NCBI RefSeq assembly: GCF_900128955.1
Contig: NZ_FQTY01000012.1
Coordinates: 1 to 64,000 of the forward strand
From: Tissierella praeacuta DSM 18095
GTDB lineage: Bacteria; Bacillota; Clostridia; Tissierellales; Tissierellaceae
Reading direction: 5' to 3'
Length of the DNA: 64,000 bases
Shown: positions 1 through 9,796 of the stretch, piece after piece
Layout of the letters: every line of letters starts with the position of its first letter
Position numbering within the stretch: position 1 is the stretch's first letter
Position numbers and translations under genes: made by a program
Notes under the pieces: model-generated
What the model saw: only the letters and a program-made list of their open reading frames with translations
Told to the model about the DNA's origin: nothing
Databases searched by the model: none

Positions 1-92
1 CTGCTTAAAATGAATATACGCCAATCATAATGAAATGGTTGGCGCACAAAGTTTTTATTATTTTCACTGTCTACTTGACAGGGGCATGTTCA
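1..92 (+). mobile_element. Possible right end of an IS3-family (IS150-like) insertion sequence, cut by window edge
   Basis: Bases 70-92 read CTGTCTACTTGACAGGGG followed by CATGTTCA. This resembles the terminal inverted repeats of IS150-group elements in Firmicutes, whose outer ends commonly start TGAAC and carry a CCCTGTCAAGT-type core (recalled pattern, not searched). A GCT TAA at 3-8 could be the last codon and stop of a transposase lying to the left. An inverted repeat CGCCAATCA/TGGTTGGCG spans 20-45. No transposase residues can be checked here, so this is tentative. The flotillin gene ends only 39 bases away. Confidence 0.4.
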
Positions 93-130
93 TATATTTC
101 ATTCTTGTTTTTTATAATAATCTCTCTTGC

Positions 131-1576
131 CTAATTATCTGCTAGTGCTTCTTCCATATTATCTAGGGGTTCGTCTATATCTTTACTTTCATTTGGTAAA
201 ATATTATTCTCTTTATTTGTAAAAGAAGTTATAACATCTGTTAAATCTATACCAGTTATATCCTTAACTGTTTGAAAACCATTTGTTGTAATATCAGTGA
301 TTAACTTTGTTAGTTTTGCTGCACCTTCCCTACCACCATTATCTATTATAGTTATCTTATCTACTTGCTCCATTGGTTTAGCCACTTCTGCCATTATTTC
401 TGGTAACTTGCCTACTACTAATTCTACTATAGCTGCATCACCATATTTTGCCATAGCTTCTGCTAATCTGTCCTTAGATTCAGCTTCAGCTATACCCTTT
501 GCCTTTATTGATTCAGCTTCAGCTATACCTTTTGCCTTTATTGCCTCTGCCTCTGCTATGGCTGCAATCTTTAGGGCATCTGCTTCTGCCACTGCCTTAA
601 TTCTTATAGCTTCTGCCTGTGCCTCAGCCTGTTTTATAGATCTTATTTTCTCTGCTTCAGCATTTACTTCTGTTTCATATTTCTTTGCATCTGCTGGTTT
701 CTTTATTTCAGCTACAAGTCTCTCTTCCACTACTGTAGCATTCTTCTTAGCCAAAGCCGCTTGCTGCTCTGCCACTAAAGACTCATTTTCGATCTCTTTC
801 AATTTATATGCCACGTCGGCATCTGCCTTTGCTCTGTCCTGTTCTGCTCTATAACTCTCTACCTTTATTGATTTATCTCTTTGACTTTCTGCTATTTCCG
901 TTTCAGCTAATAGCTTAGCCCTTTCTCCTTCTCTTATTGCATTTGCAGTACGTATTTCTGTATCTCTTTTTCTTTCAGCTGTAGCAATATCAGCATCTGC
1001 CTTTGCAGAAGCAATTTGAGGTATAGCCCTATTCTCTAAGTAACCTCCTTGGGTAGATATTCTAAGAATAGAATATGATATAAGTAACAAACCCATAGAA
1101 TGTAGTTCTTCCCTAATATCATCTTCTATTCTTTGCTCAAATGCTGCTCTATCTTCATTTATTTGCTCTACAGTAAGAGTTGATATTATCCCCCTTAGCT
1201 TACCTTCTAAAATTTGTTCTACCATACTACTAATAACGCCTACTGTGTTCTTTGCTCCGCCATTGCAAAACTGCTCTACTGCTTTAAGTATGCTATTCTC
1301 TTCATTATTGACTTTTACTATGGCTGTACCTATTATGTTTACAAATATCCCTTGTTTAGAAGGTGCTTCATTTACATCTGTAGTCATACTAATATTTTCT
1401 AAAGAAATTGTACAAGAAGTTTCTAAAAATGGAATCATAAATCCGCCTTTACCAGATAGAACCCTTTTCTTTAAACCTGTGATTACCATTGCCTTATCTG
1501 CCGGTACTTTTCTCCAGAATAGTAGCAGAAGTATTAAAAATATTACTACTCCTCCTAATATAAATATATACTGCAT
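131..1576 (-). CDS. floT: Flotillin-like SPFH-domain membrane protein
   Basis: A 481-residue protein with one N-terminal membrane segment (about residues 3-21), an SPFH/band-7 domain (about 25-190), and a long Ala/Glu/Lys-rich coiled coil (about 190-380) ending in a short flotillin tail (AMAKYGDAAIVELVVGKLPEI). This order and length fit bacterial flotillins of the FloT/YuaG type. These scaffold ordered membrane domains and influence membrane fluidity and the assembly of signalling and secretion complexes. ATG start with a GGGGG ribosome site 7 bases upstream. The coiled coil contains two near-identical 11-residue units, IKAKGIAEAES, back to back. No NfeD partner gene is visible; it may lie beyond the left edge. 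A possible IS end lies just downstream. Confidence 0.85.
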   Translation of the reverse strand: MQYIFILGGVVIFLILLLLFWRKVPADKAMVITGLKKRVLSGKGGFMIPFLETSCTISLENISMTTDVNEAPSKQGIFVNIIGTAIVKVNNEENSILKAVEQFCNGGAKNTVGVISSMVEQILEGKLRGIISTLTVEQINEDRAAFEQRIEDDIREELHSMGLLLISYSILRISTQGGYLENRAIPQIASAKADADIATAERKRDTEIRTANAIREGERAKLLAETEIAESQRDKSIKVESYRAEQDRAKADADVAYKLKEIENESLVAEQQAALAKKNATVVEERLVAEIKKPADAKKYETEVNAEAEKIRSIKQAEAQAEAIRIKAVAEADALKIAAIAEAEAIKAKGIAEAESIKAKGIAEAESKDRLAEAMAKYGDAAIVELVVGKLPEIMAEVAKPMEQVDKITIIDNGGREGAAKLTKLITDITTNGFQTVKDITGIDLTDVITSFTNKENNILPNESKDIDEPLDNMEEALADN

Positions 1577-1698
1577 GGCAAAACCCCCTTTTTGAAATTA
1601 TATAAATTTAATAATCATTATATACCTTTATGCATTTATGTTAAACAATATTTTAACAATTGTAATGTTTTTGTAATACAATATATAAAAAGAATCCT

Positions 1699-3351
1699 TT
1701 AGAACTCTTTCTTATGGATTAATACATTAATAAATTTCAATGTAATTTCCATTTTCAATCTCTCTATAGGATTCTCTAAATCAATATTACAAATTTGTTG
1801 TATCTTTGCAATTCTATATCTTACTGTATTACTATGAATAAATAATTTCTTTGCTGCAATATTACAATTTGATTCACTTTCTAAATAAACTTTTAATGTA
1901 GATATTAATTCTTCCCTATCGGGCTCTTCTAGTAATGGATATACCTGAATAAAATTATTATTAAAATCTTTTCTCTGAATATTCTCTAAGCGAAATAAAC
2001 CAAAGGGTCCCAAATCCTCATAGGCTATCATTTCTCCATCTGTATAAATATAAGATCCAATGTCTACAGCCTTTAAAGAACCAACATAACTTTCCCTTAT
2101 ACGACAAATATCTTCTACCATATCACCTATACCTAATTTTATTTCTCTATCTTGAAAATTATTTTTTATTTCTTTGAATATACCAGCAAAATCCTTTTTT
2201 ACATTCATAACAATATCTTTATTATAGTCTTCCACATCGTATATAAGTATTATGGTATTGTCATCTAATATACCAAATATAGATTTATCCTTTGAAAGAT
2301 TTAACAAAAATGTAGTAGATATTTTTTCACGATCCTTATAAAAAGATGGATTATTTTCATTTTGCTTTATACATATACATATAAATTTATTTTCTATATT
2401 CAACTTAAAATCTTGAATACTATTTATTGCTTTAATTAAACTTTGTTTAGAATCTAATTCCTCATTTATCAAGGATTTAATTAAATCATCGTAAAAACGT
2501 CTTTCAAAAGAGTTCATAAGATAAATCTGTTCATATATCTCTAAAAGCAAAGTATAACTAAGTCTTAAAACAAATAAATCATAATAATCAATTTTAGCAT
2601 TATGTTCCCATACCATTAGCTTTGATACTGTTACACCCTTTATCACTATAGGCATTATTATAAAAGGACATTTTTCTTTATCTTCTATATTTGTTATTCT
2701 ATATATATTTAATTTATCACACAATATTTCTTTCTGATAATTAAATGAAAAATCATCTTCTTTATTAAAAGAAATATCATCTTTCAAAAAAGGTTGTTTC
2801 TTAGGATAATCAAAAATTCCCTTTTCCAAAATATCAACTATTGATAATGGAGAGTTCAATTCTTCCGAAAGACATATTATTGTTTTTTCAATCTTCTTAT
2901 GAAAATCATCACTTCTCAGTACCAGTTTATCTGCATTTTTTTTATCAATAATATGCGTTATATATCTATTCATAACAATTGAATTTACAGCATTTATTAT
3001 ATCTATCCAAGCTACATCATTGGGAACATTAATTAGTGGAAATCTCAACTCATCACATAAATCTATTATTTCCTTTGGAATATCTCCCAAATATCTATTA
3101 ATTTTCACCGCCAAACAAGTGGAATTTTGTTTAGATAGAAATAATATTACTTCTTTAAAAAGCTCAATATTATCCTTGAATAAATAGCCTGAGGAAAGCA
3201 TAAACTCCTTACCTTTAACCCATTTATATCCATCTGGAGCATCAAAAAGTGATACAGCTTGTATTTCCCTATTTAGTCCTTCTTTTCCTGCAATTAAATA
3301 ATAGTCTCCAAAAAATTTTGTTTTCAATACTTCCCCAACTGTTACTCCCAT
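1699..3351 (-). CDS. PucR-family transcriptional regulator
   Basis: A 550-residue PucR-type activator. The N-terminal PucR domain (about 1-130) opens with GVTVGEVLKTKFFG. A middle GGDEF-like region follows, and the C-terminal helix-turn-helix (about 495-540) contains the typical CNIAAKKLFIHSNTVRYRIAKI helix pair. Family members control purine, amino-acid or peptide catabolism genes, often sensing the substrate. It lies on the same strand just downstream of two M20 hydrolases and a two-gene membrane system, so those are its likely targets (inference). A hairpin terminator at 3444-3486 separates it from them, so it should have its own promoter. The ATG at 3351 has AGGAGGG 10 bases upstream. Confidence 0.85.
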   Translation of the reverse strand: MGVTVGEVLKTKFFGDYYLIAGKEGLNREIQAVSLFDAPDGYKWVKGKEFMLSSGYLFKDNIELFKEVILFLSKQNSTCLAVKINRYLGDIPKEIIDLCDELRFPLINVPNDVAWIDIINAVNSIVMNRYITHIIDKKNADKLVLRSDDFHKKIEKTIICLSEELNSPLSIVDILEKGIFDYPKKQPFLKDDISFNKEDDFSFNYQKEILCDKLNIYRITNIEDKEKCPFIIMPIVIKGVTVSKLMVWEHNAKIDYYDLFVLRLSYTLLLEIYEQIYLMNSFERRFYDDLIKSLINEELDSKQSLIKAINSIQDFKLNIENKFICICIKQNENNPSFYKDREKISTTFLLNLSKDKSIFGILDDNTIILIYDVEDYNKDIVMNVKKDFAGIFKEIKNNFQDREIKLGIGDMVEDICRIRESYVGSLKAVDIGSYIYTDGEMIAYEDLGPFGLFRLENIQRKDFNNNFIQVYPLLEEPDREELISTLKVYLESESNCNIAAKKLFIHSNTVRYRIAKIQQICNIDLENPIERLKMEITLKFINVLIHKKEF

Positions 3352-3443
3352 CTTCCATTTTCCCTCCTTATTTAGCCTATTATGATTCTATTTATTATAT
3401 TATAGCATATAATAGACATTCTTCGACAATGTCAATAAATAAA

Positions 3444-3486
3444 TAACCTCCTAATTTTAGGATTACCTATTAAAATTAGGAAGTTA
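3444..3486 (-). terminator. Rho-independent terminator of the M20 operon
   Basis: CCTAATTTTA (3450-3459) pairs with TAAAATTAGG (3471-3480). The stem extends imperfectly outward, and a T-rich tail follows on the minus strand. It sits just after the M20 amidohydrolase stop codon. Confidence 0.7.
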
Positions 3487-3504
3487 TCTAATATTATAAT
3501 ACGT

Positions 3505-4689
3505 TTATATCTTTTCTAAATAATCCATTGCACCTTGGATAAGTAATGCTGCACCTTTCCAAAGTATCTCTTCATTTATATCAAACTTAGAATTATGATG
3601 AGGATAATATTCTCCATTAACTGCTCTAGGAGTGCTCATGAAGAAAAAGGTACCTGGAACTTCATTTAGAAAATATGCCATATCCTCTCCACCCATTGCA
3701 GGCTTTTTCATCTCAACTATATCCTCTTCAGGAATAATTTTCTTTGCAGATTCTATGAAATCCTTGGTAAATTCTTTATCATTTACTAAGGGGGGATATC
3801 CAAAGACATATTCATATTCATAAGTTCCCCTCATAGTTTCAGAAATACCCTTTGCAAAATCTTCTATTCTCTTAGCTATATTTTCTCTTACTTTTTGGTC
3901 TACTGCCCTTACAGTTCCTTCTAATTCTACACTATCAGGAATTATATTATATGCAAATCCTCCATTAATCTTTCCAATGGTAACAACTGCTGGATCAGTT
4001 GGACTTAATTCCCTGCTAATTATAGATTGTACATTGGATATAAAATATCCTGCCATAGCAATTGGATCTACTCCTGTTTCAGGATAAGCACCATGACAAC
4101 CTTTGCCTATTAACTTTAATTTAAACCTATCTAAACAAGCCATCATATTATTATAGGATATCATGATTGAGCCTTCTTTACTATTTTCAGTTAAATTTCC
4201 CACATGAAGTCCCATAATGGCATCTACTTTTGGTTCTTTCAAAGCACCATCTTCTATCATTGGTTTTGCTCCACCAGGTCCTTCTTCTGCAGGCTGGAAT
4301 ATTAATTTTACATTTCCCTTTATCTTGTCTTTATTTTCATTTAACACTTTAGCCGCTCCTAAAAGAATTGCCGTATGAGCATCATGACCACAAGCATGCA
4401 TATTGCCATTCTTTGATGCAAATGTAAGTCCTGTTTCTTCTTTAATAGGAAGGGCATCCATATCCGCTCTTAACGCTATTGTTCTTCCTGGTTTCTCTCC
4501 CTTTATAAGTCCTACTATACCAGAAACTCCAATGTTTTTTCTATATTCAATTCCCATTTCTTCAAGTTGTTTAATTACATATTGGGAAGTTTGTTCCAAA
4601 TTTAATCCTATTTCAGGAATTTGATGTAAGTCTCTTCTCCAATTTATAATGCTCTTTTCTACTTCCTTGGCAGTTTTAATTATATCCAA
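3505..4689 (-). CDS. M20-family amidohydrolase (HipO/AbgB-like)
   Basis: A 394-residue cytoplasmic metal-dependent hydrolase of the M20D group (hippurate hydrolase, N-acyl-L-amino-acid amidohydrolase, indoleacetyl-amino-acid hydrolase). Visible hallmarks are LRADMDALPI, the metal site HACGHDAHTAILLGAAKVL, PAEEGPGGAKPMI and the C-terminal MGGEDMAYFLNEVPG with a late histidine (PHHNSKFDINEE). It removes acyl groups from N-acylated amino acids or cleaves short peptides. The start is a TTG at 4689 with a GGGGGA ribosome site 7 bases upstream. It follows a second M20 enzyme by 32 bases and the two share an operon with the membrane proteins upstream. The exact substrate cannot be read from sequence. 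Confidence 0.88.
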   Translation of the reverse strand: MDIIKTAKEVEKSIINWRRDLHQIPEIGLNLEQTSQYVIKQLEEMGIEYRKNIGVSGIVGLIKGEKPGRTIALRADMDALPIKEETGLTFASKNGNMHACGHDAHTAILLGAAKVLNENKDKIKGNVKLIFQPAEEGPGGAKPMIEDGALKEPKVDAIMGLHVGNLTENSKEGSIMISYNNMMACLDRFKLKLIGKGCHGAYPETGVDPIAMAGYFISNVQSIISRELSPTDPAVVTIGKINGGFAYNIIPDSVELEGTVRAVDQKVRENIAKRIEDFAKGISETMRGTYEYEYVFGYPPLVNDKEFTKDFIESAKKIIPEEDIVEMKKPAMGGEDMAYFLNEVPGTFFFMSTPRAVNGEYYPHHNSKFDINEEILWKGAALLIQGAMDYLEKI

Positions 4690-4721
4690 TCTAATTCCCC
4701 CTTATATTAATAAATAATGAT

Positions 4722-5897
4722 TTATAATACAAGATACCTTTCTATCATAGCTATATAAAAATGAACTGATTCCATTAGACTATCTATTGTTATATACTCA
4801 TTTGGCTGGTGAGCCATAGTTGAATCTCCTGGTCCATAAAATATACAAGGTATTTCTTTAGCCGGTAAAAATATTGATGCATCTGTATAGAAATTTACTC
4901 CTTGAGCTTTAACCTCTCTACCAAACTCTTCTTTAATAGTTTCTTCAGCTAATTTAACAAATGGATGATTTGGTTTAGTTTCCACAGCCGCCCTATCATT
5001 TAATATTTTAATATCTGCTTTAAAATCATCTATTTCTGTAGCTAATTTTTCAATTATTCTTTCAAAATCCTTTGCAATTTCACTATGAATCATACCAGGT
5101 ACAGTTCTCATATCTATGGTAATACTACATTTATCTGGTACAACATTGGTTTTTACTCCACCATTAATAGTAGAAATATTCATTGTAGGATGACCAAGAG
5201 TTGAATTCTCTTCATATTTAAATCTATAGCTTATTAACTCAGATAATAAGGCGTTCATATGAGTCACTGCATTAATACCTTTCTGAGGAAAAGCACCATG
5301 GGCAGTCTTTCCATAGGTAGTTATCTCCACCCAAAATGCACCTTTTTCTGCAATATTTATTTTACCTGCACTTGGCTCTCCAATAATTATTGCCCCTACT
5401 TCGTCTAATCCTCCATCTTGTACAAATTTTACTGCACCTATACTGTCTATTTCTTCTCCTGCAGTAGCAGAATAAATAAAGTCACCTTTCAATTTCCATC
5501 CTGCCTCTTTTACGGCTTTAAGTGCTATAAACATTGCTGCTAATCCACCCTTCATATCAGCAGAGCCTCTACCATAGATTTTTCCATCTACTACTTTTCC
5601 ACTATATGGATCATAATCCCACTGAATATCTCCTGGAGGAACAGTATCTAAATGCCCATTAAATAATAGTGCCTCTCTTTCACCAGTACCTCTTAGCCTT
5701 CCTATTACATTTCCTCGGTTATTTCCCAAATCATCAACTACTGATTCCAATCCAATCTCATCTAGCCTTTGTTTTATAAATTTAGCTAGAGGCAATTCAT
5801 CTCCTGGCTCATTTACAGTCCTAAATCCTATCATCTTTTGAAGTAAATCTATTGCTTCATCTTTATCAACTAATTTTAATATGTTACTATCTTTCAT
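4722..5897 (-). CDS. M20-family peptidase (ArgE/DapE/ACY1-like)
   Basis: A 391-residue metallopeptidase of the M20A group. Motifs: NGHLDTVPPGD, then YGRGSADMKGG with the second metal aspartate, SATAGEEID with the catalytic glutamates, and a late histidine in MAHQPNEYI. Relatives act on acetylornithine, succinyl-diaminopimelate or peptides. An ATG at 5897 is preferred over an in-frame TTG at 5912, because the TTG overlaps the strong GGAGGGGG ribosome site that serves the ATG. It sits between a pair of membrane proteins and an M20D amidohydrolase, suggesting that an imported acylated amino acid or peptide is hydrolysed in the cytoplasm. It is not in an arginine or lysine synthesis operon, so ArgE or DapE should not be assigned. 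Confidence 0.85.
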   Translation of the reverse strand: MKDSNILKLVDKDEAIDLLQKMIGFRTVNEPGDELPLAKFIKQRLDEIGLESVVDDLGNNRGNVIGRLRGTGEREALLFNGHLDTVPPGDIQWDYDPYSGKVVDGKIYGRGSADMKGGLAAMFIALKAVKEAGWKLKGDFIYSATAGEEIDSIGAVKFVQDGGLDEVGAIIIGEPSAGKINIAEKGAFWVEITTYGKTAHGAFPQKGINAVTHMNALLSELISYRFKYEENSTLGHPTMNISTINGGVKTNVVPDKCSITIDMRTVPGMIHSEIAKDFERIIEKLATEIDDFKADIKILNDRAAVETKPNHPFVKLAEETIKEEFGREVKAQGVNFYTDASIFLPAKEIPCIFYGPGDSTMAHQPNEYITIDSLMESVHFYIAMIERYLVL

Positions 5898-5926
5898 TAC
5901 GTCCCCCTCCAATGCCTTATTATTTT

Positions 5927-6607
5927 TTATTGTTCTTGCTTTGTTTTCTTTTTATATGAAGTTGTAGCAAAAATTATTGTACTAAATACACATAAAGGAA
6001 TTAAAATATATACTGGTAATATCTTTACAACTCCTAAAAGGAATAATGTTAACCCTATGGCAAAAGCCCCATATTTTGGATACTTAACTGCGAACATTGC
6101 AAACATTGCTCCAAATATTGACGGCAATACAAATTCAAAAGCCTTTAGTATTACTGGGGGAAATAATTTCATCAATTCATTCCCAGCAATTGCTGCTATT
6201 GTAACTACTACTAGATTTGTAATAATTGAGCCTGCAATTCCTAATGTAGCTACTATTTCTGCCTTCTCTGAACCCGGTTCAACTTTTAAAGCTTCTTGAG
6301 CCACTGCTGCACAAGGCACCCTCATATTACCTATGTTTCCTGCCAAGAAAGACATATATGTTCCTGCCACTCCTAATATTGGGAAATATGATATAGGTTC
6401 AATAAAATAATAAGTGCCGTAAATTGATAATATTAAAAACCAGCCTGTCATTATTGCACGAAATGGTGGTAATGCTCCGTATCTTATCCATAAATAAATT
6501 GGTGGTAAGAAACACAATGCTACTGCAAGAAGCAATGTCCATTTTCCTGTTCTAATTATGGGTTTTGTAAAACTTTCATAATAATCTTGATTTTTATTAT
6601 TTTCCAT
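5927..6607 (-). CDS. Multi-pass membrane protein, partner of the DUF5058-like subunit
   Basis: A 226-residue hydrophobic protein with about five to six membrane segments and a hydrophilic N-terminus (first about 22 residues) and Lys-rich C-terminal tail. I do not recognise a characterised family. It starts 12 bases after its partner gene ends, with a clear AGGAGGG ribosome site, so the two are translated together. Conserved-looking small-residue stretches such as FLAGNIGNMRVPCAAVAQEAL and ATLGIAGSIITNLVVV suggest a transporter or channel subunit. The genes that follow encode two M20 hydrolases, so import of peptides or acyl-amino acids is a reasonable inference. There is no direct proof of transport. 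Confidence 0.6.
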   Translation of the reverse strand: MENNKNQDYYESFTKPIIRTGKWTLLLAVALCFLPPIYLWIRYGALPPFRAIMTGWFLILSIYGTYYFIEPISYFPILGVAGTYMSFLAGNIGNMRVPCAAVAQEALKVEPGSEKAEIVATLGIAGSIITNLVVVTIAAIAGNELMKLFPPVILKAFEFVLPSIFGAMFAMFAVKYPKYGAFAIGLTLFLLGVVKILPVYILIPLCVFSTIIFATTSYKKKTKQEQ

Positions 6608-6618
6608 TTCTATCCCTC

Positions 6619-7320
6619 CTAGTATCCTACATATGCTACTGCTGCAATCATTCCTACAACCATTGCTAATCCTAAGTTATATTCTGTAATCTTAGGATAT
6701 TTTTCTCCTAATTTCCCAAAGATTATCATTGATATTCCTGCTGCTAATGCTGCTATTAACCTTCCGCTGCCTGCTATTAAATGTCCTCCAACTAAATATG
6801 CCATTGCACCTAACATAGCAGCTCCACTTATTTCACCTGTAAGCTTTGGATCTCCTTTTGAGACCTTATGTCTCAAGCCCTCTAGTTTATGAGTAAATAA
6901 CCCAACGAATAAAAGCCAGCCAATACCATTTAAAGTCATTGTCCAAACAGAGTTAGCATATTCTAATGCTCCATAACCTTCTCCACCGAACTCTACACCC
7001 ATAGCCTTTGCACCCATAGTGGATGCTGCTAATTCTGTTGGTGCTGCTCCAATTATAGCTAATCTTATCCAAGTCATTGGTCCTCCTACTACTGCCATCA
7101 TACCTAGCATTACTACAAACACTGCTACAGCAGGTCCTATTGCTGATACTGCTCCTATTCTAAATGCATCCTTTGCTTCTTTTTTAGTAAGTTTTACAAT
7201 ACTAGCTGTTTGAAATGCCTTTTTAGAAAATATAATTGCTTGAATGGCTACTACTATTACTACTGGTAAACACATTAGCCATAGTATTGGATCATTAGCT
7301 ACCTTTAAGTATTCCTTCAT
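6619..7320 (-). CDS. DUF5058-like multi-pass membrane protein
   Basis: A 233-residue membrane protein with about six hydrophobic segments. From memory it resembles the DUF5058 family of Clostridia and Fusobacteria, whose function is unknown. It has a long cytoplasmic-looking stretch (KKAFQTASIVKLTKKEAKDAFRIG) after the first membrane segment, then glycine-rich segments (MLGMMAVVGGPMTWIRLAIIGAAPTE). The ATG at 7320 has an AAGGAGG ribosome site; the in-frame ATG at 7338 lies upstream of that site and is rejected. It is first in a four-gene unit with its membrane partner and two M20 hydrolases. I infer a two-component permease feeding the hydrolases. The DUF name should be confirmed by profile search. 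Confidence 0.6.
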   Translation of the reverse strand: MKEYLKVANDPILWLMCLPVVIVVAIQAIIFSKKAFQTASIVKLTKKEAKDAFRIGAVSAIGPAVAVFVVMLGMMAVVGGPMTWIRLAIIGAAPTELAASTMGAKAMGVEFGGEGYGALEYANSVWTMTLNGIGWLLFVGLFTHKLEGLRHKVSKGDPKLTGEISGAAMLGAMAYLVGGHLIAGSGRLIAALAAGISMIIFGKLGEKYPKITEYNLGLAMVVGMIAAVAYVGY

Positions 7321-7506
7321 GTTTATTGCCTCCTTCATATTTTAATTTGTATTTTTATATTACTACATTCCTCATCAATAAAATTTGTGAGTATTTAAGA
7401 TATTAAATATGGATTTTGTAGCTTTGTATTTTTTTATAAAATATCTATTCTTTTTGTACTTTTGCACTTTTATACAAAAAACATAATATTCTTGTCATAT
7501 TTACAT

Positions 7507-7550
7507 AAAAAGAACTTCCTTTTGGTGAATCACCATAAGGAAGTTCTTTT
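7507..7550. terminator. Strong hairpin terminator after the chemoreceptor gene
   Basis: AAAAGAACTTCCTT pairs with AAGGAAGTTCTTTT across a loop that itself contains a GGTG/CACC stem. T-runs flank both sides. It lies 46 bases past the MCP stop on the minus strand, and upstream of the DUF5058-like operon. Confidence 0.8.
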
Positions 7551-7595
7551 TAACTACTATTCTTTTAATTATCTTTTATATTCTATGATTTTAAT

Positions 7596-9599
7596 TTATA
7601 CTGTAAACTTTGAAACTACTTTTAATAAAGATTCTGATTTTTCTTTTGCCAACTTTGCCAACTTAATAACATCATCTGACATTTCAGTTATAACTGATGT
7701 TTCCTGTGCTATACTTGTAGCCCCCTGTGCTTCTTCATTAGCAGCAATTGCAATTTCATCTATTGCTCTTACCATATTTTGCATTGAAGCTAAGAGTTCT
7801 TCAGACGTAGCACTAAATTCATTTACCACATCATTTATTCCTATAGAATTTTGACCATATTGTTCACTGGCATTAACCAGATCTTCATAATCATTTAATA
7901 CCTTCTTATCAATAAAATCTATTATTTCACTGGAATTAGATGAAAGATTATTAACGGCTTCAAATATTACTTTAGTTACTTCTTGTATTCTAGAAACCGT
8001 ATTCTTAGAACCTTCTGCTAATTTCCTAATTTCATCTGCAACAACTGCAAATCCTTTACCTGCTTCACCAGCCCTAGCAGCTTCAATAGCAGCATTCAAT
8101 GCTAGTAAATTAGTTTGTGAAGTTATCTCAAGAATTGCTTCAGACAATTCATTGATTTGATTAACTGCTTCTGATTGTTTAATGGCAGTCTCTAAATCAA
8201 TTTTTGTATTTCTATATATTTCAATGGCAGCTTCTCTTGAAGATATTGCCTTTTTCTTCATTTCTTGACTCATATTATTTATTTCATTTACCATAATTGC
8301 ACCTTCCTGTGCCTTACATGCAGTAGATTCAATAGCCCTTTCAATTTCTGTAGATGTGGCACTCATTTCCTCAGTAGATGCGGCATTTTCCTCAGTTCCT
8401 GCAGATAATTCTTCCGTGGTTGCCGAAATCTCTTCTATGCTTTTATTAAGTTGCCCCATATTTTCATCAATACTTATAAGCATCTGACTTACATTAAAGG
8501 ATTCTTCAGCTACCTCTTTTATAATATCTTTTACAGATTGCTGCATAGTATCAATGGCATTTGCTAAAATACCCGTTTCATCCTTCATTTCCATCAATTT
8601 TATGGGTACTGCTCCTGTAAAGTTTCCAGTTGCCACTACATTTAAATAATCGGAGGCTTCTTTTATAGGATTTGAAATACTTCCTGCTATAAAGAAAGTA
8701 ATAACTAAACCAATAAGAATATAAATAATTGAAATAATTAACATTGAAACTGCTAAACCATTTACTTCTGACATAACTTCTGACTTTGGTGCAGTTATGG
8801 CTAACAACCAATTAGTTCCTTCTACTGGAGCAAACCCCATATATTTAGCAATACCTTTATAAATATATTCTCCAACTCCATCTTCTTCTTCAATCATTCG
8901 CTTCTCCATTTCAGCAAAAGATTGTAACTCAGGATCATCTTTAGCATCTTCAATAATATTATCCATTTCCATAACAAGGCTTCTATCTTTATTAGCTATA
9001 GTTGTCCCTTGCTTATTTATCATAAAAACTGCACCATTTTCCCCATATTGCATATCACTGGTGAAATCACTTAAAACATTTCCATCTCGGTTAGCTATTA
9101 GTACTCCTTTTATAGTACTACCCTCTTTAATAGGAACTGCATAGCAAATCACTACTTTATTATCAGTCTTGCTTACAATTGGATCTGAAACTACTACTTT
9201 ACCCGATAGTGCCTCTATGTAATAATCTCTATCTAAAATATTAGAACTTATTCCATTGGTATTTCTCGAATTGCCATTGATATCTGCTATATTCATATCT
9301 ATATGTCCACTTCGTTTCACTTCAATATTTAATAAATCTAACTTTTCATCTAAGGTTAATTCATCACTTTTTATCCAATGACTCTCTGCCAATGCCTCTA
9401 ATGCATTAAACTGAACTCTCATTCCTTCTGTAACAACCTTTGCATCTTCTTTTGCCATTTGATAAAGTGATTCATTAATACTTTTTGCCAAAGCTTTTGA
9501 TGCTGTTTTATAAGATATAAGTCCAAGACCTATACAAACAACAAACAAAAGTACTCCATAAGATAAAGTTAGCTTTGTTTTAATACTCTTTAATTTCAA
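7596..9599 (-). CDS. Methyl-accepting chemotaxis protein with dCache sensor
   Basis: A 667-residue transmembrane chemoreceptor. Membrane segment one is about residues 10-30. An extracellular double-Cache-type sensor follows (about 33-275), with RDYY at 124-127 and VSDP near 138, features seen in ligand-binding dCache domains. Membrane segment two is 281-305, then a HAMP linker and the cytoplasmic signalling helices, including the hairpin tip around [25 protein letters not shown]. It relays ligand occupancy to CheA/CheW. The start is TTG at 9599 with GAGGAGGGG 5 bases upstream. It is monocistronic, with a strong terminator, and divergent from an HTH protein. The ligand is unknown; its neighbourhood suggests amino acids or peptides (inference). 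Confidence 0.9.
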   Translation of the reverse strand: MKLKSIKTKLTLSYGVLLFVVCIGLGLISYKTASKALAKSINESLYQMAKEDAKVVTEGMRVQFNALEALAESHWIKSDELTLDEKLDLLNIEVKRSGHIDMNIADINGNSRNTNGISSNILDRDYYIEALSGKVVVSDPIVSKTDNKVVICYAVPIKEGSTIKGVLIANRDGNVLSDFTSDMQYGENGAVFMINKQGTTIANKDRSLVMEMDNIIEDAKDDPELQSFAEMEKRMIEEEDGVGEYIYKGIAKYMGFAPVEGTNWLLAITAPKSEVMSEVNGLAVSMLIISIIYILIGLVITFFIAGSISNPIKEASDYLNVVATGNFTGAVPIKLMEMKDETGILANAIDTMQQSVKDIIKEVAEESFNVSQMLISIDENMGQLNKSIEEISATTEELSAGTEENAASTEEMSATSTEIERAIESTACKAQEGAIMVNEINNMSQEMKKKAISSREAAIEIYRNTKIDLETAIKQSEAVNQINELSEAILEITSQTNLLALNAAIEAARAGEAGKGFAVVADEIRKLAEGSKNTVSRIQEVTKVIFEAVNNLSSNSSEIIDFIDKKVLNDYEDLVNASEQYGQNSIGINDVVNEFSATSEELLASMQNMVRAIDEIAIAANEEAQGATSIAQETSVITEMSDDVIKLAKLAKEKSESLLKVVSKFTV

Positions 9600-9796
9600 A
9601 TATACCCCTCCTCAGTTAGCATAAAATATAAAATAATGTATTTTTTTGTAGTTTATTGTATAATTATATATTAATATCTGTATTAGTTATACTATGTGGA
9701 TATCAAAGTCATTGCCTTGGTTGTGACAATTTTATACTATCTATATCCAATATGATAATATAAAATTATTGTCAATTATTTTAAGGAGGGAACCCT

